In this document: piece by piece, positions 28,337-37,104 of the stretch
Layout of the letters: every line of letters starts with the position of its first letter
Position numbering within the stretch: the first letter of the stretch is position 1
DNA from: Bacillus sp. WMMC1349
GTDB taxonomy: Bacteria > Bacillota > Bacilli > Bacillales > Bacillaceae
DNA length: 64,000 nt
NCBI RefSeq assembly: GCF_013155385.1
Contig: NZ_JABJUQ010000007.1
Coordinates: 3,752,501-3,816,500, forward strand
Direction: 5' to 3'
The notes under the pieces: generated by a model
Databases searched by the model: none
What the model saw: only the letters and a program-made list of their open reading frames with translations
What the model was told of the DNA's origin: nothing
Position numbers and translations under genes: made by a program

Positions 28337-29203
28337 TTAATCAATGCTTATGTCTGCTGATAGAATAGCATGATCAGGAAGTCTAATATCATTAGTGGTG
28401 AATTCACCATATCCATTCTTCTTGTTTTTAAAACTCCAACTATACTCCACATTGGATGCAGCAATACTTTTACTCGTGATGATATGGTCTAGCTTAAAGT
28501 AATTACCCCATGAAGGGACGTTCCCTTTTGGTGTGTGTAAAAAATATCCACGTTCTTCAATTGCATCTTTCAATATATGATAATTATAAGTGTCATACGA
28601 TACATTAAGTTCTCCTTTAGAAGTATAACGATACTCCTCTCGAACCTCTGAATATTTTCTAGCCAAGTTTCCATTAATTTTCGCGTTATTAAAATCACCA
28701 CCAACAATGATATTTTCCAACGTACTCAAATGATCTATTAGTGCTTCAAGTTGCTCTCTTCTGTCTAAAAAGTCTTTTTGTGAGATTTTCTTATCAACAC
28801 GTATACGTACCCCAATGATTGATAGTGATTTCCCGTTATATTTAACCGTAACTTGAAGAAAATTCGGTCTTTCAACCTTTTCCGTATTCATTTCACTAGT
28901 ACTCACGACTGACTCTAGATTTAGCCCTTCAATATTCTTTAGTGCGATCAAAATTCCATTTTGACCACTCTCATGTGAAATGAACAAAGAATATCCGTTT
29001 TTTTCTAAATTATATTTGAGCTTTCCCCATCCAGTAGTTATAACAAATTCAGTTAATACTATTATATCAGCGGTACTTGCATCAGGATTCTTACCCATTA
29101 ATTCTGATGCTATAAACAAAGGTATGGTATAAGCCGGTTCGTTTTCTCTTTGCACTCCACTGCGCCCATTTATATTCCATACCTTCATTTTCAAGTTATT
29201 CAT
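28337..29203 (-). CDS. Endonuclease/exonuclease/phosphatase (EEP) family protein
   Basis: 288 residues in the EEP (DNase I-like) fold: N-terminal KVWNINGRSG, metal-binding glutamate in DIIVLTEF (about 49-56), SLSIIGVRIRV, the catalytic GGDFNNA (about 168-174), FKLDHIITSK and the final PDHAILSADI with the catalytic Asp-His. No signal peptide. It lies alone next to the recombinase fragment at rlmH, so it is likely island cargo. Substrate (nucleic acid or phosphoester) cannot be told. Confidence 0.85.
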   Translation of the reverse strand: MNNLKMKVWNINGRSGVQRENEPAYTIPLFIASELMGKNPDASTADIIVLTEFVITTGWGKLKYNLEKNGYSLFISHESGQNGILIALKNIEGLNLESVVSTSEMNTEKVERPNFLQVTVKYNGKSLSIIGVRIRVDKKISQKDFLDRREQLEALIDHLSTLENIIVGGDFNNAKINGNLARKYSEVREEYRYTSKGELNVSYDTYNYHILKDAIEERGYFLHTPKGNVPSWGNYFKLDHIITSKSIAASNVEYSWSFKNKKNGYGEFTTNDIRLPDHAILSADISID

Positions 29204-29280
29204 TCATGGGACCCCCCAGTAATTTTAGTGATAAGTCTATCAAGTCTAATTGTCTTAATACTTAAATGTTATGGCCTGAT

Positions 29281-29843
29281 ATACTATATATAATGTACCA
29301 ATGGAAGCCTTTGAACAAAATATTCTTCCTATTGCTATATTACAGGAAAGGCTTCAAAAGGTCTCTCACCAAAAGGCAGAATTAGAACAGAGAAGAAGCG
29401 AGTTAAGTGTTCAATTGAATTCAGCAGATTTAAAGGTAATTCAACCTGAAATCATTAAATCTCTAATCGAAAAGTTTATAGATGTGTTTAAAGAGTCATC
29501 TAGAGATAAACAGAAACAACTCTTTCAGCTTTTACTAAACAAAGTTACAATCATGCAGTTGAAGGATCGTTCACGTTCTATCAATTCAGTTGAACTTGGA
29601 TTTGATTTTTCTGAACTCAATATCTCTAGGACATTTACACTTATTCACATACTTTATCTTGAATCAGACACAAACGAAGGAGATATCCCTCTTATATCTG
29701 ATTCAAAAGATAAAATACCCTTTTATTTACAAAGGTTTTTGCCTCTATTTATGATACGGCTCCCCCCGATTAATCCGAAAAGCCCGATAAACCTGCTCTA
29801 CCAAAATCAACCTCATCAGTTGATGCGGAAACGTCATTCGTGA
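29281..29843 (+). pseudogene. C-terminal fragment of a large serine recombinase
   Basis: From about 29281 to the stop at 29843 the frame carries the coiled-coil and end region of a large serine integrase: ILQERLQKVSHQKAELEQRRSELSVQL, IKSLIEKFIDVFKESSRDKQKQLFQLLLNKVTI and RSINSVELGFDFSE. The catalytic N-terminal domain, recombinase domain and zinc ribbon are all missing. The last about 30 codons (from [11 protein letters not shown]) run through the 3' end of rlmH in antisense. Large serine recombinases integrate elements by att sites, and CcrAB/C of staphylococci do so at the end of rlmH. Confidence 0.8.
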
Positions 29844-30224
29844 AAAGGACAGCTTGTCATTCGCTCGTTTCAGCACATCATCGCTCAGGCCGAGTGAGCC
29901 GCCGATGACAAAGCAGACTTTGCTTTTTCCATATGTAGCTAGCCTATCGATATGATCGGCTAATTCCTCCGAAGTTTTCATTTTTCCTTCGATCGCTAGA
30001 GCAATGACGTGGGCATCTTGGCTGATTTTGGCGAGGAGGCGTTCTCCTTCTTTGGCTTTGACGATTTTCATATCCTGTTCGCTTAAATTTTCTGGTGCTT
30101 TTTCATCAGGCAGTTCGATTATCTCAACTTTTGCATAGGCTGAAAGTCGTTTTATATATTCATCTATTCCTTGTTTCAAATATTTTTCTTTTAACTTTCC
30201 AATGGCTACAATCGATATATTCAC
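29745..30224 (-). CDS. rlmH: 23S rRNA (pseudouridine1915-N3)-methyltransferase RlmH
   Basis: 159 residues, the usual length of this SPOUT methyltransferase, which methylates pseudouridine 1915 in helix 69 of 23S rRNA. Motifs: [26 protein letters not shown] at the front, [34 protein letters not shown] (SAM loop) and the end [33 protein letters not shown]. The final codons TATCATAAATAG are the region used as attB by SCC elements. The gene itself is intact. Confidence 0.97.
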   Translation of the reverse strand: MNISIVAIGKLKEKYLKQGIDEYIKRLSAYAKVEIIELPDEKAPENLSEQDMKIVKAKEGERLLAKISQDAHVIALAIEGKMKTSEELADHIDRLATYGKSKVCFVIGGSLGLSDDVLKRANDKLSFSRMTFPHQLMRLILVEQVYRAFRINRGEPYHK

Positions 30225-30304
30225 AGGTCATCCCCACCTTAAGAACAAGTTATTCAGAGTGTTTATCCACAGATGTGGATATTTTGTGTGTATATAGTGT
30301 CCGA

Positions 30305-30463
30305 TCATTTGTTCCCCACTATATATACTGCGGGATTATCACATAATTCACAGGTTGTGGATAAGTTGTGTATATGTTCGATTTTTTTGATTTCCGGGGC
30401 TTGTTCTTCTTCATCAACGTACATATCAATCACAGTTTCAATATGTTCCTCACAAGATTTCAT
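30305..30463 (-). CDS. yyzF: CxxH/CxxC small protein YyzF
   Basis: 52 residues from the ATG at 30463, which has GGAGGT at 7 nt. It reads MKSCEEHIETVIDMYVDEEEQAPEIKKI then CELCDNPAVYIV; the C-x2-H and C-x2-C pairs could bind zinc. A YyzF-like gene sits beside rlmH in Bacillus. Function unknown. Confidence 0.8.
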   Translation of the reverse strand: MKSCEEHIETVIDMYVDEEEQAPEIKKIEHIHNLSTTCELCDNPAVYIVGNK

Positions 30464-30589
30464 GAGTGTACCTCCAAATTTATCATTCAGCTCTTTTTTT
30501 AAGACGTTCCTCATTCCAATATACCCTATTTATTCACATGTTAATAGATGTTTTCGTGTGTTTATCCACAGATGTTTTTATCACACATA

Positions 30590-30623
30590 AAAAAGCATTG
30601 ACCTCTAGGAGTCAACGCTTTTT
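30590..30623 (-). terminator. Terminator
   Basis: Stem AAAAAGCATTGAC / GTCAACGCTTTTT around a 6-nt loop, directly after the stop codon of the gene at 30605-31129 (the stem overlaps its last codons). Confidence 0.8.
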
Positions 30624-31129
30624 AAACTAATGGTGTGTTTGATTTCGTGTTGAGATGATTTGCTAAGAATTTCATGCTTATTCACGATATGCTGTAAATA
30701 AATAACTTGAAATAAACAGGTCAACAATCTTTTTACAGACTGACTGCTAAACCGTTGCTTAAAAGCTTGTCGAACCTGCAAACTGCTATAAATATTTACA
30801 ATGATAAATAATAGCAGCGAAAAATGCTTTAATAAACTATCTTCTGGTTGTAATGGGAGCAAAAAAGCGTGATCGTTCGGTAAAAGATGATCACCTAACA
30901 CGTACTGAACAGGTGTTAGTATCCATAAAAATTCTAAGACTGAAAAAACAAAGAGCACCACCGTTACTTTAATAGCAACATACGGGATCTTGATTTGAAA
31001 CTTTTCAAGAGCTTGTCTTCTTGACAAAAACCAATATGGAATATACATTCCGAGTGTGACAATCGTTAATAAAATGGCATACTTGACGCGAATTTTTTGA
31101 AATTCCTTTACATCTTGATCTTCATTCAT
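30605..31129 (-). CDS. DUF4234-like membrane protein, paralogue 1
   Basis: 174 residues. The front has KYAILLTIVTLGMYIPYWFLSRRQALEKF, the typical helix plus GxYxPYWFLSRR motif of this family; three or four hydrophobic helices follow and the tail is LLTCLFQVIYLQHIVNKHEI. A paralogue lies 850 bp upstream (31973-32440) with the same layout. Function unknown. Confidence 0.7.
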   Translation of the reverse strand: MNEDQDVKEFQKIRVKYAILLTIVTLGMYIPYWFLSRRQALEKFQIKIPYVAIKVTVVLFVFSVLEFLWILTPVQYVLGDHLLPNDHAFLLPLQPEDSLLKHFSLLLFIIVNIYSSLQVRQAFKQRFSSQSVKRLLTCLFQVIYLQHIVNKHEILSKSSQHEIKHTISLKSVDS

Positions 31130-31446
31130 GTTATTTCCTCAAACTCACTTTCTTGCGCCCCCACCTATTTATAGGCCTTCTAAAAAGGAAACTATAAAAC
31201 AATAGAGAATTTTAACATCAAAATATCAGTATTTTTGATAATATTTATTTCACATAAAAAATAACATCTATAAAAAACAGTTCCTAAATCACATTCCACT
31301 CTCAAAAACAACCCAGTCAACGAGTCTAAATAACTATTTTTTGACGTTCTGTTGTTAACTTTTTTTATTACTTTGTTAAATATAGATCTATAATATCATT
31401 CGTATTTATTTGTATTTAAAAAATAGTCTTAAAGACCCTCGTGAGA
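31130..31446. other. Intergenic, nothing recognised
   Basis: Very AT-rich stretch between a membrane protein gene and the acetyltransferase gene; it should hold the promoter of the former but none stands out. Confidence 0.4.
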
Positions 31447-31950
31447 TTACAGACGTTTGCTCATATGCAAATCTGTAACCTCATAGTTCATTTTCTCATA
31501 CAAACGTATCGCAGTTTTGTTGTGGGCAAATACATGGAGAGACAGTTTTTTGACACCTAACTCTTCAGCCTCTTCTTCTAAAGTCTTCAACACCCATTTC
31601 CCGATACCTTGTCCTTGGTAAGCTTCATACAGTCCAATATCGTAAATAAATGCATCCTTCAGAGGATGCTCGCGATCAATATATACCCAGAGCCAGCCCA
31701 TTACATCTTTCTCTTCGTTTACGATTGACCATAAATAATGATTTGTACTATCTAATCCGTTTGGCAAAAGTCGTTGAAACTGTTCTTCTGCTTTTTCCAT
31801 TGCTTCTGCCACTGTCCATAGACCCGCTTTTACTTTTTCCATAGCGTAATGATTGATCGTATATGATTTATACTCCTCAAAATCTTGTTCAGACATCGGT
31901 TTCAGAAGAGGTGACGTCTTTTTTTTCGGTAAATTGAGTCCTTTTAACAT
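31447..31950 (-). CDS. GNAT-family N-acetyltransferase
   Basis: 167 residues. The acetyl-CoA site is DIGLYEAYQGQGIGKWVLKTLEEEA (Q/R-x-x-G-x-G/A, near 112-130), followed by LSLHVFAHNKTAIRLYEKMNYEV, the last two strands of the GNAT fold. The first about 30 residues are basic and proline-rich. Substrate unknown. It lies between two DUF4234-like paralogues on the same strand, 22 bp from the upstream one. Confidence 0.9.
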   Translation of the reverse strand: MLKGLNLPKKKTSPLLKPMSEQDFEEYKSYTINHYAMEKVKAGLWTVAEAMEKAEEQFQRLLPNGLDSTNHYLWSIVNEEKDVMGWLWVYIDREHPLKDAFIYDIGLYEAYQGQGIGKWVLKTLEEEAEELGVKKLSLHVFAHNKTAIRLYEKMNYEVTDLHMSKRL

Positions 31951-31972
31951 AAACCTGCATTCACATCCTTCT

Positions 31973-32440
31973 TTATGATGATGAGACGATTGTTAAATAT
32001 TCACGTTTTTGTTGAGAAAGCTTATTGATTCTATGCTGAATATATAAAATGTTCAATAGAAAAGCAAAGACAGATCCTTTTTCTAGATGGTATCCAGACA
32101 GCTTATTTAAAGAGGCTGTCACAATAAGAGCACAGTAAATCAGTACACCAACAGATAAAATCATGATCACCCTATGCAGTAGAATGTAAATACTATAGTG
32201 TATGTCTGAGAATATAAAAGTCGCTGTTAAACCCATAGGAAAAGAAAATAAATAATAACCAATGATTGCTTTAAGTATGGCGTAGGGAATATCATGATAG
32301 GGTAGCATATCAAGACTTTTTTTCCTAGAAATAAACCAGTATGGGATGTAGGCTCCTAAGGTAACAAGACACAATAAAAAAACGTTCTGGACACTTTTGA
32401 TTGACAACGATTTCATTGTCATTGTTGAATCATAACTCAT
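31973..32440 (-). CDS. DUF4234-like membrane protein, paralogue 2
   Basis: 155 residues: NVFLLCLVTLGAYIPYWFISRKKSLDML near the front, then hydrophobic helices and a tail FAFLLNILYIQHRINKLSQQ matching the partner at 30605-31129. The similarity at both ends shows an old duplication. Likely cotranscribed with the acetyltransferase gene. Confidence 0.7.
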   Translation of the reverse strand: MSYDSTMTMKSLSIKSVQNVFLLCLVTLGAYIPYWFISRKKSLDMLPYHDIPYAILKAIIGYYLFSFPMGLTATFIFSDIHYSIYILLHRVIMILSVGVLIYCALIVTASLNKLSGYHLEKGSVFAFLLNILYIQHRINKLSQQKREYLTIVSSS

Positions 32441-32761
32441 CTCATTCCTCCGTATACATGAATTGAATGAAAATTTTCACTATAGATGGACACCCCATCA
32501 ATATATGCGTTTTGTGATTGTTAGACAATAAGTCTAAAGAACCATGAGGACATTTGACTCATTTTTGTTGTCTTATTATCCCAAATAAAGCTACTGTAGG
32601 GACGCCACTATTTTCAAAAAACCATTTTTTATTCACTAAAATGAAAAAACCTCCAAATGAATCATGATTTTTTCAATTCACAGGTCTTTATTCCTTTATC
32701 CAAAAAACATTTTTCAATTTTTGACGAACATCAATTACTGGGCCATAATTAGGCCATAAAG

Positions 32762-32793
32762 AAAAACAGCCCAGCTTGATCGCCAGACTGTTT
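32762..32793 (-). terminator. Probable terminator of htrC
   Basis: AAACAG...CTGTTT stem with a TTTTTC run on the minus strand, just after the htrC stop. The rest of 32441-32761 shows nothing recognisable. Confidence 0.5.
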
Positions 32794-32797
32794 ATGG

Positions 32798-34024
32798 TTA
32801 GCTGCCCAATTTGGAACGTGATAGTTTTACTTCGGCCGTTTTCTCTTTCCCATTGCGCATATATTTAATTTTCACTGTTTCACCAACATTTTTTGTGTAA
32901 AGTTCTTTACGAAGATCGACGATATCATAAACTTGTTCTCCGTCAAATTCGATGATGACATCAAGCTTTTTCAAACCTGCTTTTCCCGCCGGTGAGATAG
33001 GCTGCACACCCATAATTGCGACACCTGAAGTAATGTCCTTTGGCAATTTGAGTGTTTCTTGCCAATGGTAACTTGCGATGTCAGCAAGTGATTTCATTTC
33101 AATTCCAAGGTATGGACGTCTGACTTCTCCATATGACTCTAGATCATGAATAACTGGAATTGCAAGATTAGCTGGGATACTAAGACCAATTCCTTCAACA
33201 GCGGACTCTGCAATCTTCATCGAATTAATCCCAATCACTTTTCCATCAATATTAAACAGCCCACCACCACTGTTCCCTGGATTAATCGCAGCATCAGTTT
33301 GTAGTACTTCGGCATTCCAGTCAGGCTGCCCATCCCCATCTGAATCAACCGGAACGGCACGCTCTGTACCAGAAATAATACCTTGTGTAACAGAACCTGA
33401 AAACTGAAGACCGAGAGGATTTCCAATCGCAATGACAGGTTCACCTGTTTTTACCTGATCGGAGTTTCCAAAATCAGCAACTGCTTTAATTTGATTGCTA
33501 TTGACTTGAAGTACGGCAAGATCCATCAGTTTATCACTGCCAATTAGCTTTGCCTCAATTCTTGTTCCATCATTTAAGCTGACTTCAATTTGTGACGCGC
33601 CTGCAATAACATGATGGTTTGTTACAATGTAGGCTGTTTTGCCATTCTTTTTATAAATGACACCTGAACCGGTTCCAGCTTCACCGGTTCCATCCCAGAC
33701 ACCACCTGTTTTTTGAAGATTGATGACGCCAACGACTGAATCAGACACTTTTGAAACTACATTTGTGACCTCATTACTTACATTGACTGAAACATTTCGA
33801 AGTGCTGCTCCTTGCTGTTTTGTCCCATTTCCATTGCGCAATTCGATCACTTGAAGTTTGTATGGCAAAAGGCCTTGTTCAGAGAGGTACGGCAGAGCAA
33901 GTACGGTTAATAAAGCGCCGATTACGGCTCCAGCTAGACTTGATATCAAAAAACTTTTCCAACTTCTTTTCCTCTTTTCCTGATCGTACTTTTCCTCATC
34001 ATGATTAAACTCCACTATATTCAA
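32798..34024 (-). CDS. htrC: HtrA-like serine protease HtrC (YyxA)
   Basis: 408 residues. A cytoplasmic basic head, one membrane anchor (about 26-46), a trypsin-like domain with the triad H138 (TNHHVIAG), D168 (MDLAVL) and S252 ([10 protein letters not shown]), and a C-terminal PDZ domain (about 310-395). An extracytoplasmic quality-control protease, last gene of the wal cluster, as in B. subtilis. Preceded by walJ with 68 bp between. Confidence 0.95.
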   Translation of the reverse strand: MNIVEFNHDEEKYDQEKRKRSWKSFLISSLAGAVIGALLTVLALPYLSEQGLLPYKLQVIELRNGNGTKQQGAALRNVSVNVSNEVTNVVSKVSDSVVGVINLQKTGGVWDGTGEAGTGSGVIYKKNGKTAYIVTNHHVIAGASQIEVSLNDGTRIEAKLIGSDKLMDLAVLQVNSNQIKAVADFGNSDQVKTGEPVIAIGNPLGLQFSGSVTQGIISGTERAVPVDSDGDGQPDWNAEVLQTDAAINPGNSGGGLFNIDGKVIGINSMKIAESAVEGIGLSIPANLAIPVIHDLESYGEVRRPYLGIEMKSLADIASYHWQETLKLPKDITSGVAIMGVQPISPAGKAGLKKLDVIIEFDGEQVYDIVDLRKELYTKNVGETVKIKYMRNGKEKTAEVKLSRSKLGS

Positions 34025-34092
34025 ATCCTTTCAAAGATCTTCATATATAGTGTGGTCATCAGCTTTCAGATTAATCATTAATTGTAGGGAAA

Positions 34093-34887
34093 TTACACCG
34101 CAGCAAGAGGTGTTGGTTTTTTTGGATCTGTATCATATAATTCAAACGTTTCTCCAGATATCAAACCTTTTGAGGCAAGGGTTTGCTGTACTGACATTCT
34201 CGCCAGTTCTTTCATGTTATTATCTTGACTTAAGTGTGCTAAGTAAATACGGGATGTTTCATCACTAATTACATCTGTCATCGCAAGTGCCGCATCTTCG
34301 TTTGACACATGTCCAATATCACTTAAAATCCGTCGTTTAATATTCCAAGGATATCGCCCCATTTGCAACATTCCGACATCATGGTTACTTTCAAACACAA
34401 AAACATTGGCTGATCTAATAATTCCTTTCATGCGGTCACTAACATATCCTGTATCCGTGATCAGTGCAAGTTTCCGATCATTATAATGAAAAACATAAAA
34501 CATTGGTTCTACTGCATCATGGGAAACACCAAAAGATTCAACATCAAGGGAACCAAACGATTTTATCGTTTCCATTGGAAAGACAAACTTTTGAGCATTG
34601 TCTATTTTGCCAATGTTCCCTTCCATCGCCTTCCATGTCTTTTCATTCGCATAAACAGGTAAATCGTATTTTCTTGCCAAAACGCCAAGACCTTTAATGT
34701 GGTCACTATGCTCATGAGTAACAAAAATGCCATCAAGTTGATCTAAGCTACGGTCAATTTGAGTCATCAATCCTTCAATTGCTTTTCCACTAAGACCTGC
34801 ATCCACTAAAAAGGCATGATCTTCGGTTTCCAAATAAAATGCATTGCCCGTACTCCCGCTTGCAAGAACGCTAAATTGCAAACTCAT
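34093..34887 (-). CDS. walJ: Metallo-beta-lactamase-fold hydrolase WalJ (YycJ)
   Basis: 264 residues. Metal-binding [10 protein letters not shown] in LVDAG, and later histidines ([23 protein letters not shown]). In Bacillus and relatives WalJ is a DNA exonuclease linked to replication fidelity. Start overlaps the walI stop by 4 bp. Confidence 0.95.
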   Translation of the reverse strand: MSLQFSVLASGSTGNAFYLETEDHAFLVDAGLSGKAIEGLMTQIDRSLDQLDGIFVTHEHSDHIKGLGVLARKYDLPVYANEKTWKAMEGNIGKIDNAQKFVFPMETIKSFGSLDVESFGVSHDAVEPMFYVFHYNDRKLALITDTGYVSDRMKGIIRSANVFVFESNHDVGMLQMGRYPWNIKRRILSDIGHVSNEDAALAMTDVISDETSRIYLAHLSQDNNMKELARMSVQQTLASKGLISGETFELYDTDPKKPTPLAAV

Positions 34888-35741
34888 GAACTCTCACTCC
34901 GATTTTCCTTTTTGTCCTTTGATTGGAGCACCGCTCCATCCCTTGCATCAACAATAAACTCTTCATACATGAGGTTATCCTTTTCCTTTGTCCCACGCTG
35001 AACCTCGATTCGCCAAACAGGTACGAAAATTTGAGCACTAGCCAATGGATATTGCGTATAATACCCTAGTTCTGCATTTTTGATCTTGCTGTTAGGTTTT
35101 AAATAATCAGGATGATAATATAGAGCTTCGACAGCTCCGACTGCCGAAATGAGGTTTTCCGTTTTAACCTCTTTAATTTTTTGTAACATAGACTGTTTAT
35201 AAGATACGAACTCATTGTTTTTATTTAAAAACAGTACGATTTCTCCCATATCATTGTTGGCACTTTCTTTTTGATCCTGGAAAATGAATTTTCCTTTATA
35301 AGCCTGGAAGAAAATAACCCGGTTCTTTAATTGATCCACCTTCCAAAGCTTATACTTACTGCCGTCAATTACTTGATTGTTGACGATTTCCTTCGCCGTT
35401 GTCTCTAAATCTGTTTTAATAGGAATGGGCTTTTCAAATGTCATCTCTATTTCTGTCAACGGTTCTTTTTTTGGTAAATCTAACGGCTTTTGTCCTTTTA
35501 ACGAACTAATTTCACTTTGTTTAAAAATTCTCTTTTGTGCGGAAATCGAAGAACCTGTTTTTGGCTTCTTTGATAAACCTCCGTATGTTATCTGGTCGGT
35601 TTTCATATCTTCCTCAAATGTCGACTTTTCTAAAACCGTAAATTGATTGTTTTCATGTTTTAGAAAGTATTGAATTGCCAAAAATATATCGAGAACAAGG
35701 AAGACGACAATGAATATTGTTTGTGTTCTATTCCAATCCAC
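34884..35741 (-). CDS. walI: WalK regulator WalI (YycI)
   Basis: 285 residues, one N-terminal membrane helix ([22 protein letters not shown]) and a large extracellular domain. WalI and WalH form a membrane complex that restrains the kinase WalK. It overlaps walH by 14 bp. Confidence 0.93.
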   Translation of the reverse strand: MDWNRTQTIFIVVFLVLDIFLAIQYFLKHENNQFTVLEKSTFEEDMKTDQITYGGLSKKPKTGSSISAQKRIFKQSEISSLKGQKPLDLPKKEPLTEIEMTFEKPIPIKTDLETTAKEIVNNQVIDGSKYKLWKVDQLKNRVIFFQAYKGKFIFQDQKESANNDMGEIVLFLNKNNEFVSYKQSMLQKIKEVKTENLISAVGAVEALYYHPDYLKPNSKIKNAELGYYTQYPLASAQIFVPVWRIEVQRGTKEKDNLMYEEFIVDARDGAVLQSKDKKENRSESS

Positions 35742-37104
35742 TAGCTACGCCCTCCTTGATCATTGTATCTCCATTCGGTAGAAGTTTTAATGTACCGTTT
35801 ATTTTTATGCACCAAGTCGGTATTAGCTTGACAAGCGGATCTTGTCCATCAGACACCGCAACCATTTCATAAGCAGGGAAAATTTGTTCTATTTGATCAC
35901 GGTTATATTCCTTACGATGTTTGTTCAAATAATCCATTAATTTTTGACCGTTCATAATCTCTTTATTTTTTTTACTGAGAGGACTTGCATTTGCTCCTAA
36001 AACATAGGTCGGATGTTTGTAATCCAATATATCATTATTGGCCCAACGTATATCAATTGATGTCGTTCCAAATGGCTGAGTTTGACTATCCACTACAGGC
36101 ATCTGATCCATAAACATGTTAAAGCTTACTTGTTGATTTTCACTTAAGCTGAGAAACTGATAGTCATCCGTCCAACTTCCAGTATCATTTAAATATTTAA
36201 AGCTCTTATTAATCAGTTCTCCATTTTGATAAGTTAAACTAGGTTCTAAATTACGGTGTTGAAACTTAATTTGTTTTTTATTTTCGTACACTTCTAAAAG
36301 GCTTGTTCCATCCGAATATACTGGTCTGTTTAAATTCGATTCCTGTCGCACTATTTGCGGATCATCAAATAAAGCTTTTTTAAAACGATTAGGACTGATC
36401 GGTTCTGTAAAGTACTCTTTTTCAGTCAACTTTAATTTGTTAACTGGAAGTAACACATCTCTCCTAGAGCTTAATGGAAAAGCCTTATACGTGGGCATTT
36501 TTGACCTTCCCTTATAGATATCTGAAAGGATGTTTCGATAATTGGCTGATTCAATTTGCGCTTCAACAACCGTTTCTTTACTAAAAGAAACAAAATATAT
36601 CTTTTTATTTCGACTTGGTTCTTTGAAGGGGAGAACAATTCTGTCAAAAGCATTGTATTCATAAGAAGCGGCCGACCATTTAAAAAGTGGTTGCATGACA
36701 CTGATTGGAATGTTGTCATTAAAAACAAGATCCAATTTCGGATCGTCCTTATTTTTTTTATTATCATAAAGCCAATCTTTGAAATCTTGTTTGTCAATAT
36801 CATCTGAGATATCTTTAAGGTTTTTTACTTCCCAGCGGCTCATGTCATTCCAGAGCTGTTGATAAGATGTCATATCATTCAGCAAGTAGTGATTTCCGTT
36901 ATCATGCACAAACATTTGCTGCGGTTTGACAACTTCATTTAAAAGTTTTGTTTGATTTGTAATCGGATCATTGTCACTTACCTCCACCCCGGAATCTTCA
37001 ACTTTTTCAAATCTTCCTTGAAATCCCCAAAGGTTATAGGTAAACAAAAGACTGATCAGTACTAAAACGGATAGTATCATTGTTTTTATTTTTTCACGCT
37101 TCAT
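35728..37104 (-). CDS. walH: WalK regulator WalH (YycH)
   Basis: 458 residues from the ATG at 37104, chosen because GAGGATG lies 8 nt upstream and the start falls inside the walK stop region; the open frame extends further but without a site. One N-terminal helix (TMILSVLVLISLLFTYNLWGF) and an extracellular mixed alpha/beta domain. Inhibits WalK together with WalI. Confidence 0.93.
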   Translation of the reverse strand: MKREKIKTMILSVLVLISLLFTYNLWGFQGRFEKVEDSGVEVSDNDPITNQTKLLNEVVKPQQMFVHDNGNHYLLNDMTSYQQLWNDMSRWEVKNLKDISDDIDKQDFKDWLYDNKKNKDDPKLDLVFNDNIPISVMQPLFKWSAASYEYNAFDRIVLPFKEPSRNKKIYFVSFSKETVVEAQIESANYRNILSDIYKGRSKMPTYKAFPLSSRRDVLLPVNKLKLTEKEYFTEPISPNRFKKALFDDPQIVRQESNLNRPVYSDGTSLLEVYENKKQIKFQHRNLEPSLTYQNGELINKSFKYLNDTGSWTDDYQFLSLSENQQVSFNMFMDQMPVVDSQTQPFGTTSIDIRWANNDILDYKHPTYVLGANASPLSKKNKEIMNGQKLMDYLNKHRKEYNRDQIEQIFPAYEMVAVSDGQDPLVKLIPTWCIKINGTLKLLPNGDTMIKEGVASGLE

